NCBI GenBank assembly: GCA_008933045.1
Contig: WBXJ01000055.1
Span: forward strand, 1-13,096
DNA length: 13,096 nt
Direction: 5' to 3'
Source of the DNA: Verrucomicrobiota bacterium
GTDB taxonomy: Bacteria; Verrucomicrobiota; Verrucomicrobiia; Limisphaerales; SXQI01
Shown: piece after piece, positions 1 to 7,730 of the stretch
Position numbering within the stretch: position 1 is the stretch's first letter
Layout: every line of letters starts with the position of its first letter
Notes under the pieces: model-generated
What the model was told of the DNA's origin: nothing
Databases searched by the model: none
Seen by the model: the letters and a program-made list of their open reading frames with translations, nothing else
Program-made: the position numbers and the translations under genes

Positions 1-1809
1 ATTTATTTCGACAAATCCTACGAGGGCAATCCACTGGTGAATGTCTTTTGTCTAGGAGTCTTGCGGCATGAGCAGATTGCTCGCGGTGCGGCCCATGGCA
101 TTGGCAATCCTGTTTTTTATGTCGGCCCAGCTACGGGACGAGATGGCTTAGCGGGAGCGGCGTTTGCATCACAGGATCTGACTGAGGAGTCTGCCGAACA
201 ACAACGGGGCGCGGTGCAGGTGGGTGATCCATTCATGGAAAAACTGGTGATGGAGGCTTGTCTTGAATTGTTAGCCACAGGAGCGGTTGCGGGGATTCAA
301 GATATGGGAGCTGCGGGTCTCACGTGTTCAACGTGTGAAACAGCCGCACGCGCGGGCACGGGCATCGAGATTGATTTATCTAAAGTGCCGCAACGGGCAC
401 CGAATATGACTCCCTATGAGATCATGCTGAGCGAATCGCAAGAGCGCATGTTGATCATTGTCAAAAAAGGTCGAGAAGCCGAAGTGCAGACGATTTTTGA
501 TAAGTGGGATTTGCCATGGGCAGAAGTGGGTTTCGTGACCGACACAGGCCAGATGGTAGTTAAGAATCACGGCGAACTTATTGTGGATATCCCCGCCAAA
601 AAACTGGCGGACGAAGCCCCGATTTATCATCGCGAATCTCGCGAGCCTGCGTATTTGGAAGCGGTGAGGCGGTTTACCCTTCAGAGTATTGCGGATACGA
701 CCGCGCCCGCGCACGATCTGAAGAACCTCCTCGGATGGCCTTCGATCGCTTCGAAAAACTGGGTCTATCGGCAGTATGACCACATGGTCCGCAACGGGAG
801 TGTGGTGTGCCCGGGCTCTGATGCTGCGATTGTTTGCATCAAGGAGGATTCATTACCGGTTCTTCCCGATGGCTCGTTTGGTCCTAAATTCAAAGAAAAA
901 TTCATCGCACTCGCCGTTGATTGCAACGCGGTTTATGTCTATCTCGATCCGTATGAGGGAGGCAAAATCGCTGTGGCGGAATGTGCGCGTAATCTCGCGT
1001 GTTCGGGTGCTGTCCCCTTGGGAACAACGGACAATCTTAATTTTGGCAATCCACATAATCCTGAGATTTTTTACCAACTTCGCAAATCGGTCGAAGGGCT
1101 GGCGGAAGGATGCCGCGCTTTTAACGCGCCGGTGACGGGTGGGAACGTGAGTCTTTACAATCAAAACCCGAACGGACCCATCGATCCGACACCGACTGTT
1201 GCAATGGTTGGTTTGATCGATGACCCCGCGCACATCACCACGCAATGGTTCAAGGAAGAGGGAGATATCATCGTGCTCCTCGGAGAAGTTATCGACGATA
1301 AGGACGCGCTGCTGGGCCTTGGGGGTTCGGCTTATCTGCAACGTGTTCATGGCTTGAAGACTGGCACTCCGCCACGTTTGAATTTGGTGACCGAAAAGCA
1401 ACTGCATGATGGCGTGCGTGCGCTGATCGCTGCGGGGTTGGTCAAGAGTGCGCACGATTGCAGCGATGGTGGGCTCGCGGTGGCACTCGCGGAGTGTTGT
1501 ATTTCTCAACAAATCGCACGAGAAACCCCCCGACTGATCGGTGCGACGATAGATCTCACCGCGTTGCAATCGCTTCGACTGGACGCCTTACTCTTTGGGG
1601 AAACTCAGGGCCGAATTATTATCTCAGTTCACCCGACCAATCTGGCAGCAGCTCAGGCTGAAGCCCTAAGGCTCGGGGTGGCCTTCCGCGAGCTTGGAAC
1701 CGTAGGCGGGGATCAGTTGACAATTCGAAGTGGTGGCTCCAACCTATCTGCTCGGTTGACCGAGTTACACGACATCTGGTGGAATGCCATTGGTCGTGCC
1801 ATGCAGTGA
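1..1809 (+). CDS. purL: Phosphoribosylformylglycinamidine synthase subunit PurL (5'-truncated by window edge)
   Basis: This is the large subunit of FGAM synthase. It uses ATP and ammonia (from glutamine via PurQ, with PurS) to turn FGAR into FGAM in cytosolic purine synthesis. The reading frame is open from base 1, so the gene starts upstream. About 602 residues are visible, against roughly 740 for small bacterial PurL. The missing N-terminus should hold the SEHCSYK-type and ESHNHP motifs. Visible hallmarks are YEGNPLVN near base 22, QVGDPFMEKL at about 217-246, GIQDMGAAGLT at about 292-324, SESQERM at 430-450, PGSDAA near 811, TDNLNFGNP at 1027-1053, GNVSLYN at 1141-1161 and SDGGLAVALAE from 1462. 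These match the two AIRS-like halves of the family. It lies 20 bases before purF on the same strand, which points to a purLF transcript. The frame is intact to its TGA. The family call is very secure; regulation lies outside the window. Confidence 0.97.
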   Translation: MYFDKSYEGNPLVNVFCLGVLRHEQIARGAAHGIGNPVFYVGPATGRDGLAGAAFASQDLTEESAEQQRGAVQVGDPFMEKLVMEACLELLATGAVAGIQDMGAAGLTCSTCETAARAGTGIEIDLSKVPQRAPNMTPYEIMLSESQERMLIIVKKGREAEVQTIFDKWDLPWAEVGFVTDTGQMVVKNHGELIVDIPAKKLADEAPIYHRESREPAYLEAVRRFTLQSIADTTAPAHDLKNLLGWPSIASKNWVYRQYDHMVRNGSVVCPGSDAAIVCIKEDSLPVLPDGSFGPKFKEKFIALAVDCNAVYVYLDPYEGGKIAVAECARNLACSGAVPLGTTDNLNFGNPHNPEIFYQLRKSVEGLAEGCRAFNAPVTGGNVSLYNQNPNGPIDPTPTVAMVGLIDDPAHITTQWFKEEGDIIVLLGEVIDDKDALLGLGGSAYLQRVHGLKTGTPPRLNLVTEKQLHDGVRALIAAGLVKSAHDCSDGGLAVALAECCISQQIARETPRLIGATIDLTALQSLRLDALLFGETQGRIIISVHPTNLAAAQAEALRLGVAFRELGTVGGDQLTIRSGGSNLSARLTELHDIWWNAIGRAMQ

Positions 1810-1829
1810 TCCTTGTTTGATTTCTCCAC

Positions 1830-3290
1830 ATGTCATCGTATCCAAAACACTATTGCGGAGTTTTCGGGATTTACAATCATCCTAACGCTGCGGAACTGAC
1901 CTACTACGGTCTTTACGCACTCCAACATCGAGGCCAGGAGAGTGCGGGTATTGTGACGCATGATGGCACCCAATTCCATATGCACAAGGGGATGGGTCTG
2001 GTTTCCCAAATCTTTAATACCGAACGGTTGGAGCTCCTGAAGGGGAACATGGCGGTGGGTCATACCCGTTACTCGACCACGGGTTCCTCCCATTTGCGCA
2101 ATGCGCAACCGCTCACTGTCGATTGTGCTCGGGGAGAGATTGCCATCGCCCATAACGGTAATTTGACCAACGCCGCTCGCTTGCGCGAAGAACTGGAAGC
2201 GAAGGGGTCCATTTTTCAAACCTCGGTCGATTCTGAAATTATTCTGCATCTCATGGCGCAACCGAGCGTGAATGGCCATGAAAATAATTTGGTCGAGACG
2301 ATGAGGAGGATCGAAGGAGCCTACTCGCTGGTCATCATGACGGAGCAGGAGATGATAGGCGTTCGTGATCCGCAAGGGTTTCGGCCTCTGTCACTGGGAA
2401 AAGTCGGTGAAGCGTGGGTTCTGGCGAGCGAGACGTGTGCCTTCGACCTGATCCATGCCGAGTTTGTTCGCGATGTCGAACCGGGTGAGATTGTGATTAT
2501 TGATAAGCACGGTCTTCGTTCGATCCAAGCTTTTCCGGAGCCTCAACGGCGGGCATTTTGTATTTTTGAGTACGTCTACTTTGCTCGTCCTGACAGCAAT
2601 ATCGCTTCCCGAAATGTTTACCGGACCCGTGTGGAGATGGGCCGCGAGTTAGCTCGTGAGAATCCGATCAAAGCCGACGTCGTTGTCCCTGTGCCGGATA
2701 GTGGGAATTCCGCCGCCTTGGGCTACGCGATGGAGTCTGGGATTCCGTTCGAGATGGCCTTCGTGAGGAACCATTATGTCGGCCGAAGTTTTCTTCAGCC
2801 TTCACAGCTCATTCGCGATTTTAACGTTCGGGTGAAACTGAACCTCATCAAAGAATTAGTGAGCGGCAAGCGTGTGATCATTATCGATGATTCGATCGTG
2901 CGCGGCACCACCTGCAAAACCCGCGTCAACAGTCTTAAGGAAGCTGGAGCCACGGAAGTCCATGTGCTGGTCAGTTGCCCGCCTCATATGCACCCTTGCG
3001 TGTATGGAATTGATTTTCCAGACCGCACCAAGCTCATGGCGGCTAATTATACACTGCCGCAAATTCGTGATTATCTGAACGCCGATTCCTTGGCTTATCT
3101 CAGCGTGGAAGGAATGGTCAAGGCAACCAATCTTCCAAAATCCAATTTTTGTCTAGCCTGCTACGATGGTGATTATCCAGTTAAATACGACCCGTTGGTG
3201 GATAAGCATATCATGGAACGCCGACGATCAAGAGGAGATGGACTTGGTGAAGCCCTTCGCAAAGAGGAGCTTCAACCTCGGTTGCTCTAA
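1830..3290 (+). CDS. purF: Amidophosphoribosyltransferase (Fe-S type)
   Basis: PurF catalyses the first committed step of purine synthesis: PRPP plus glutamine gives 5-phosphoribosylamine. The product is 486 residues, normal for the family. The N-terminal glutaminase domain (about 9-235) begins at Cys9, in the context HYCGVFGI. Cys9 should be the nucleophile after removal of a short propeptide. GHTRYSTTG (77-85) and AHNGNLTNA (107-115) line the glutamine site. The phosphoribosyltransferase domain carries the PRPP loop VIIIDDSIVRGTT at 349-361. Four cysteines placed like the Bacillus 4Fe-4S ligands are present: C244 (CIFEYVYFARPDS), C390 (PCVYGID), and C441 and C444 (CLAC). It is therefore the oxygen-sensitive, processed, cluster-bearing type, not the E. 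coli cluster-free type. The ATG sits just before the conserved N-terminus. No good ribosome binding site precedes it, so translation may be coupled to purL. Confidence 0.97.
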   Translation: MSSYPKHYCGVFGIYNHPNAAELTYYGLYALQHRGQESAGIVTHDGTQFHMHKGMGLVSQIFNTERLELLKGNMAVGHTRYSTTGSSHLRNAQPLTVDCARGEIAIAHNGNLTNAARLREELEAKGSIFQTSVDSEIILHLMAQPSVNGHENNLVETMRRIEGAYSLVIMTEQEMIGVRDPQGFRPLSLGKVGEAWVLASETCAFDLIHAEFVRDVEPGEIVIIDKHGLRSIQAFPEPQRRAFCIFEYVYFARPDSNIASRNVYRTRVEMGRELARENPIKADVVVPVPDSGNSAALGYAMESGIPFEMAFVRNHYVGRSFLQPSQLIRDFNVRVKLNLIKELVSGKRVIIIDDSIVRGTTCKTRVNSLKEAGATEVHVLVSCPPHMHPCVYGIDFPDRTKLMAANYTLPQIRDYLNADSLAYLSVEGMVKATNLPKSNFCLACYDGDYPVKYDPLVDKHIMERRRSRGDGLGEALRKEELQPRLL

Positions 3291-3294
3291 TTTT

Positions 3295-4509
3295 TTACCG
3301 GTTGGCTGAGTCGATATTTTCGAGCAACTCACGCACACAAGCTTCGGCAAAAAAAGAATCGTTAATCCGATTATCGAGTTCGACCACTCGGATATCGTGT
3401 CGCAAATTTTTCTTGATGGCAGCAAACAGTGCTTCGTCCGCGGCCGGATCATGAAACGGTTTTCCGGGCACGCTGATGCCGCTAATCGCACCCAGAGGTA
3501 GCATCACCGTGATGGGACCGATGGAAGCGTTGAGCTTTTCTGCAATGATAAGACCAATCTCTGCTGCCTCCGCAGGAGAGGTGCGCATGAGGGTGACTTG
3601 CGGGTTATGGGGATAGAGAGTTCGACCTTTAAATTTTTCAGGGATGGTTTCAGGTCCCAGAAAATTCACCATATCTAGGCAACCCGGGCAAACAATCGCT
3701 GGCACTCCGAGTCGAGCAGCCGCCTCCAGCCGAGTGGGCCCAGCCGACAAAACGCCCCCCACGATTTCATCCGCCCATTCGGTCGTTGTGATGTCCAACA
3801 CCCCTGCGACCAAACCTGATTCGATCAGTGATTCCATCACACGCCCGCCGCTGCCTGTGGCATGAAAAATCAGGACTTCATATCCCTTTTTTTCAAGCAG
3901 TTTGCGCGCATGTTGGACGCAGTCGGTAGTGTTACCAAACATGCTTGCCACGATAATCGGTTTATCTTGGGTTATCGGCAGCACTGCCTCAACCATGCCA
4001 CAGATGGCTCCGGCCGCACGGGTCAGAATCTGGCTGGAAATTCGGTTTAAACCTGCGATATCGACAATGCTTGGAAACATCACGATGTCCTTCACGCCGA
4101 TATACTGCGCGGTGTTTCCACTGGCCAATGTTGAGACCATGATTTTTGGGAAGCCAATGGGTAACGCACGCATGGCCGCAGTTCCTATCGCCGTGCCTCC
4201 ACCGCCACCGAGCGAAATGACAGCGTCGATTTTCCGCTCCCGCTGCAAGCGTGAAAGAACGATGGGAGCCGCTTGAGACATGCCCAAGATCGTCTTGCCC
4301 CGATCAGCCCCAGCGACGAGCGCGCCAAGGTCAATCCCTGCTTCCGAAGCCACCTCCTCGCGGGTGATGTCGGGCCGGAGTGTGGGTGGCTCCAGAGTTC
4401 CGACATCAATGATGAGGGTTTGATGACCACGACGTCTGATGAAGTCCGCAACGAATGCATGCTCCTCGCCTTTGGTATCCATCGTTCCAAGAATTGCAAT
4501 TGTCGCCAT
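3295..4509 (-). CDS. Tm-1-like ATP-binding protein, UPF0261 family
   Basis: The 404-residue product matches the UPF0261/Tm-1-like family. Its plant member, tomato Tm-1, binds ATP and a viral replication protein in its N-terminal part; the bacterial role is not established. Visible features are the opening beta strand ATIAILGTMDTKGEE (2-16), a glycine-rich loop LGGGGGTA (100-107), MVSTLASGN (124-132), a second half starting near 183 with SMFGNTT (189-195), and HATGSGGRVME (216-226), consistent with a two-lobed nucleotide-binding fold. The length is normal for a stand-alone family member. Many relatives sit beside or are fused to a TIM-barrel phosphoenolpyruvate-hydrolase-like protein, which is not seen here. 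The frame is open 15 codons further upstream, but ATG at 4509 is preferred because GGAGG lies 5 bases before it and homology begins there. It has no signal peptide and should be cytosolic. It converges on purF and diverges from the terC-like gene. Confidence 0.88.
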   Translation of the reverse strand: MATIAILGTMDTKGEEHAFVADFIRRRGHQTLIIDVGTLEPPTLRPDITREEVASEAGIDLGALVAGADRGKTILGMSQAAPIVLSRLQRERKIDAVISLGGGGGTAIGTAAMRALPIGFPKIMVSTLASGNTAQYIGVKDIVMFPSIVDIAGLNRISSQILTRAAGAICGMVEAVLPITQDKPIIVASMFGNTTDCVQHARKLLEKKGYEVLIFHATGSGGRVMESLIESGLVAGVLDITTTEWADEIVGGVLSAGPTRLEAAARLGVPAIVCPGCLDMVNFLGPETIPEKFKGRTLYPHNPQVTLMRTSPAEAAEIGLIIAEKLNASIGPITVMLPLGAISGISVPGKPFHDPAADEALFAAIKKNLRHDIRVVELDNRINDSFFAEACVRELLENIDSANR

Positions 4510-4514
4510 AGGTT

Positions 4515-4519
4515 CCTCC
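4515..4519 (-). promoter_or_regulatory. Ribosome binding site of the Tm-1-like gene
   Basis: On the minus strand GGAGG is followed by 5 bases and then ATG at 4509. It is the clearest Shine-Dalgarno sequence in the window, and it decides the start against the longer open frame upstream. Confidence 0.75.
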
Positions 4520-4650
4520 GCAATGTTCTCAGTGGAGCTTACTGAAACACCCAAGCAACAGGCAGCAAAAACTCAATGAAATTTCGACAATTAAAAAGCC
4601 GTTTCCAGTTTTCCTTGAGTTAATCCATCGTTTTTCAACATAGTCAATGA
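4520..4650. promoter_or_regulatory. Divergent intergenic region between the Tm-1-like and terC-like genes
   Basis: Two genes point away from each other here, so promoters for both are expected in this AT-rich gap; that is inference. I find no convincing -35/-10 pair on either strand. I also see no clear hairpin set of the yybP-ykoY manganese riboswitch that precedes some terC-like genes. No ORF is supported in it. Confidence 0.35.
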
Positions 4651-5385
4651 ATGGATTGGATTACATCACCCGAGGCTTGGATTAGCCTACTGACGTTGAC
4701 GGTTTTGGAGATAGTTCTCGGGATCGATAATATTGTCTTTATCTCGATCCTTGCGAATAAATTGCCTCCACAGCAGCAGGAAAAAGCCCGCAAAATAGGG
4801 TTGTTGCTCGCTCTCGGAACGCGCATTTTGCTACTGATGAGCATTGCCTGGATTTCAAGACTTACAACCCCTTGGTTTTATGTCGCTGGGCATGGTGTTT
4901 CTGGACGTGATTTGATCCTCCTGATCGGGGGACTGTTCCTCCTCGCAAAATCCACTCATGAGATTCACGAAAAACTTGAAGGCGAAGATGGTGGCGCGAC
5001 GAAGAAGCTTTCACCCACCTTCCTAAGTGTGCTCATCCAGATCATGATTCTAGACGTCGTTTTTTCACTCGATTCGGTCGTGACTGCGGTCGGCATGGCC
5101 AAACATGTCTCCGTGATGATTTGTGCTGTGTGTATTTCGGTGATGTTCATGCTCGTTTTTTCCGGCTACATCAGCAGATTTGTGGAACGTCATCCAACCA
5201 TCAAAATGTTGGCCTTGAGTTTTCTACTGTTGATTGGTTGCTCCTTGGTAGCGGAGGCTTTCCATCAAGAGATTCCCAAGGGCTACATTTATTTTGCCAT
5301 GGCCTTTTCGATCGGGGTCGAGATGATCAATCTGAGATTGAGAAAAAAGGCACCTCCCGTGGAATTACACCAACCCTACCGCTAG
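4651..5385 (+). CDS. TerC family integral membrane protein (probable metal ion transporter)
   Basis: The 244-residue product is a multi-spanning inner-membrane protein of the TerC/YgdQ-like family. About seven hydrophobic segments can be seen, near residues 9-35, 48-68, 86-101, 122-149, 153-174, 184-204 and 211-229. Family hallmarks are LEIVLGIDNIVFI (19-31) and DVVFSLDSVV (135-144). Their buried acids (E20, D26, D135, D141) are likely metal-binding. Known TerC-family proteins (Alx/MntP-linked, and MeeF and MeeY of Bacillus) export manganese or help load metals onto secreted enzymes. Tellurite resistance is the historical name, not a safe functional call. ATG at 4651 starts just before the conserved N-terminus. 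No Shine-Dalgarno is evident, and another ATG 4 bases earlier is out of frame. It lies 85 bases before a gene for an exported peptidase and may share its transcript. Specificity cannot be read from the sequence. Confidence 0.9.
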   Translation: MDWITSPEAWISLLTLTVLEIVLGIDNIVFISILANKLPPQQQEKARKIGLLLALGTRILLLMSIAWISRLTTPWFYVAGHGVSGRDLILLIGGLFLLAKSTHEIHEKLEGEDGGATKKLSPTFLSVLIQIMILDVVFSLDSVVTAVGMAKHVSVMICAVCISVMFMLVFSGYISRFVERHPTIKMLALSFLLLIGCSLVAEAFHQEIPKGYIYFAMAFSIGVEMINLRLRKKAPPVELHQPYR

Positions 5386-5470
5386 CAACCAGGGTAACCC
5401 CAGACCGCCAGGTCGATTTTTTGACACATTTTCACTTGGCATTTGTAGGGTGGTGGTGGAAGACTGCGAA

Positions 5471-7633
5471 ATGACTCCAGTTCGTTTTTTTTCCTCACTT
5501 CTTGCGGTGGTCATTTTCGCAACCGCCTGTTCTTCTTTGAACTCCCACTTGAAATACCCTCGAACACATCGCGTGGGGCAGGTGGATGATTACCATGGCA
5601 CCCGAGTGGCGGATCCGTTCCGTTGGTTAGAGAACCCTGACAGTCCCGAGAGTCGGCGTTGGATCGAAGCTCAAAATGTGGTCACGTCCAATTACCTTGC
5701 GAAGATTCCATCGCGTGCGGCACTGAAGGAGCGGTTGACGAAGCTGTGGAACTACGAGCGGTTCGGTTTACCCTACAAAGAGGGGCAACGTTATTTTTAC
5801 AGTCGCAATGACGGTTTGCAAAACCAAGCGGTGCTCTATTCCTTGCCTGACCTCGATGCGCCGCCGCAGGTGTTGCTGGATCCGAACACGCTTTCGAAGG
5901 ACGGTACGGTTGCTTTAAAAAACTATGTGATCAGCCACGACGGCACACTGATGGCTTATGGCTTATCCACTGCAGGATCGGATTGGGAAGAATGGCGACT
6001 GCGCGATGTGGCCACTGCGAAGGACCGACCTGATGTTCTCAAATGGGTGAAATTCTCGTCCGCCTCTTGGTCTCGTGATGGCAAGGGGTTCTTTTACAGC
6101 CGCTATACGGAGCCCGATGAATCCACAAAGCTTCAATCGGTGAATTTTTTCCAAAAACTTTATTACCATCGCGTGGGCACGGTTCAATCCGAGGATATTT
6201 TGGTCTATGAACGGCCCGATCAAAAGGAATGGAAGTTTGATGGAGAAGTGACTGAGGACGGACGTTGGCTCGTCATCACCTGCACTCAGGGCACCGATGT
6301 TAAAAACCGTGTGCTTCTCGCTGACTTAAAATCGGGCGCAACACCCGTGACAACCGAGGGTTTGAAACAACGACCCGTGCGTCAGTTCCTGATGGATTTT
6401 GATTCATCGTACAATTTTGTCGGGAATGATGGATCCGTTTTCTATTTTCAGAATGACCTCGGTGCTCCACGTGGTCGACTGATCGCTATTGATATCGATC
6501 AACCTGAGCGAGCACGTTGGAGGGTAATTATCCCGGAATCTCTCGACACTTTGAGCCATGTCTCGATTCTGAATCAGCAGTTTATCACGATCTGGATGCA
6601 CCACGCGCATAGCTCGGTTCGAGTTTACAATAAGTTGGGCAAGTTGATTCGCGATGTCGAACTTCCCGGTCTTGGCACCGCGTCGGGATTCTCGGGTCAT
6701 CCCACTGACACGGAAACGTTCTTTTCCTTTGCCAGTTTCACCCAACCCTCCACCATTTATCGGCACAATCTGGCAACGGGTGAGAGCAAAATATTTCGTT
6801 CGCCAGTGGTGCAGTTTGATCCCAAGGACTTCGAAACCTCTCAGGTCTTTTATCAAAGCAAGGACGGCACTCGTGTTCCCATGTTCATCAGCCACAAGAA
6901 GGGACTGGAGCTGAACGGCCAAAACCCAACGCTACTTTATGGTTACGGTGGTTTTAACATCTCGCTGACGCCGGCATTTTCACCCGCAACACTCGCATGG
7001 ATGCAAATGGGTGGCGTCTATGCTCAACCCAACCTGCGTGGAGGTGGTGAATACGGTGAGGACTGGCATCAGTCTGGAACCAAGCTCCGCAAACAGAATG
7101 TTTTTGACGATTTTATTGCCGCTGCCGAGTGGTTGATCGAGCATCAGTATACATCGAGTCGTCGGTTGGCGATTTCCGGCGGCAGCAACGGAGGGCTTCT
7201 TGTCGGGGCTTGCCTCACGCAAAGGCCCGAACTATTCGGAGCCTGTCTGCCTGCCGTGGGAGTGTTGGACATGCTTCGATTTCACAAGTTCACCATTGGT
7301 TGGGCATGGGTCTCCGACTACGGTTCCTCCGAGGATGCGGATCAATTCCGGGCTCTGTATCGCTATTCGCCGCTGCACAACATCAAACAGGGTCGCAGCT
7401 ATCCTCCCACAATGATTCTGACTGCTGACCACGATGACCGTGTGGTTCCAGCGCACAGCTTCAAATTTGGTGCCGCCCTGCAATCTGCCCAATCTGGCCC
7501 CGCTCCCATTCTGCTTCGCATCGACACAAAAGCGGGCCACGGTGCAGGTAAACCGACATCCAAACTCATTGAGGAAGCAGCCGACCGATTCGCATTCCTT
7601 TTCAAAAGCCTGGGGATCGATCCTCACCTTTGA
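5471..7633 (+). CDS. Prolyl oligopeptidase (family S9A), exported, probable lipoprotein
   Basis: This serine peptidase should cut short peptides after proline. The 720-residue product has an export signal (positive residue R5, hydrophobic 6-19), then C20 in the context FATAC, a loose lipobox; soluble export after a normal signal peptide is the alternative. The beta-propeller occupies about 65-440. The alpha/beta-hydrolase domain comprises an N-terminal piece plus about 445-715. By motif, the triad is S572 (SGGSNGG), D655 (ADHDDRV) and H690 (KAGHGAGKP). The oxyanion motif YGYGGFN (490-496), W613 and R657 match substrate-binding residues of pig prolyl oligopeptidase (Y473, W595, R643), so activity is likely. 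The frame is open from a GTG at 5450. ATG at 5471 is preferred because GGAAG lies 8 bases upstream and the signal peptide starts cleanly there. Family identity is very secure; lipid anchoring is moderately so. Confidence 0.94.
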   Translation: MTPVRFFSSLLAVVIFATACSSLNSHLKYPRTHRVGQVDDYHGTRVADPFRWLENPDSPESRRWIEAQNVVTSNYLAKIPSRAALKERLTKLWNYERFGLPYKEGQRYFYSRNDGLQNQAVLYSLPDLDAPPQVLLDPNTLSKDGTVALKNYVISHDGTLMAYGLSTAGSDWEEWRLRDVATAKDRPDVLKWVKFSSASWSRDGKGFFYSRYTEPDESTKLQSVNFFQKLYYHRVGTVQSEDILVYERPDQKEWKFDGEVTEDGRWLVITCTQGTDVKNRVLLADLKSGATPVTTEGLKQRPVRQFLMDFDSSYNFVGNDGSVFYFQNDLGAPRGRLIAIDIDQPERARWRVIIPESLDTLSHVSILNQQFITIWMHHAHSSVRVYNKLGKLIRDVELPGLGTASGFSGHPTDTETFFSFASFTQPSTIYRHNLATGESKIFRSPVVQFDPKDFETSQVFYQSKDGTRVPMFISHKKGLELNGQNPTLLYGYGGFNISLTPAFSPATLAWMQMGGVYAQPNLRGGGEYGEDWHQSGTKLRKQNVFDDFIAAAEWLIEHQYTSSRRLAISGGSNGGLLVGACLTQRPELFGACLPAVGVLDMLRFHKFTIGWAWVSDYGSSEDADQFRALYRYSPLHNIKQGRSYPPTMILTADHDDRVVPAHSFKFGAALQSAQSGPAPILLRIDTKAGHGAGKPTSKLIEEAADRFAFLFKSLGIDPHL

Positions 7634-7650
7634 TTGCTCCAGCCGAGCAA
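7634..7650 (+). terminator. Short hairpin directly after the peptidase gene
   Basis: TTGCTC (7634-7639) and GAGCAA (7645-7650) form a 6-bp stem with a 5-base loop, starting at the base after the stop codon. No run of T follows, so it is not a standard intrinsic terminator. It may protect an mRNA end or mean nothing. Confidence 0.3.
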
Positions 7651-7703
7651 CGCTTAAAAGTGTCAGAACTTGCTTGATTTGTGTCCCCGCTCGGGTGAAG
7701 TCT

Positions 7704-7720
7704 GGAGCAAACACCGCTCC
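7704..7720 (+). other. Possible leader hairpin before the pseudopilin gene
   Basis: GGAGC (7704-7708) and GCTCC (7716-7720) can pair around the loop AAACACC and are followed by TTT. The structure ends 10 bases before the ATG and would lock away the only GGAG motif near this start, itself too far upstream to be an ordinary ribosome binding site. It could be a weak terminator or a translation control, and a 5-bp stem may also be chance. Confidence 0.3.
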
Positions 7721-7730
7721 TTTGGACATT

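Noticed and set aside
853..1569. Long open frame on the minus strand (238 codons) inside purL
   Set aside because: It lies wholly within the conserved purL reading frame, and its translation shows no recognisable domain; it is a shadow frame.
5373..5395. ACCCT/AGGGT inverted repeat after the terC-like gene as a terminator
   Set aside because: The stem has only 5 bp with a 13-base loop and no following T-run, and the next gene is on the same strand.
7434..7730. N-terminal extension of the pseudopilin frame back into the peptidase gene
   Set aside because: It overlaps the catalytic end of the peptidase and would put the prepilin cleavage motif 120 residues in; ATG at 7731 gives a leader of normal length.
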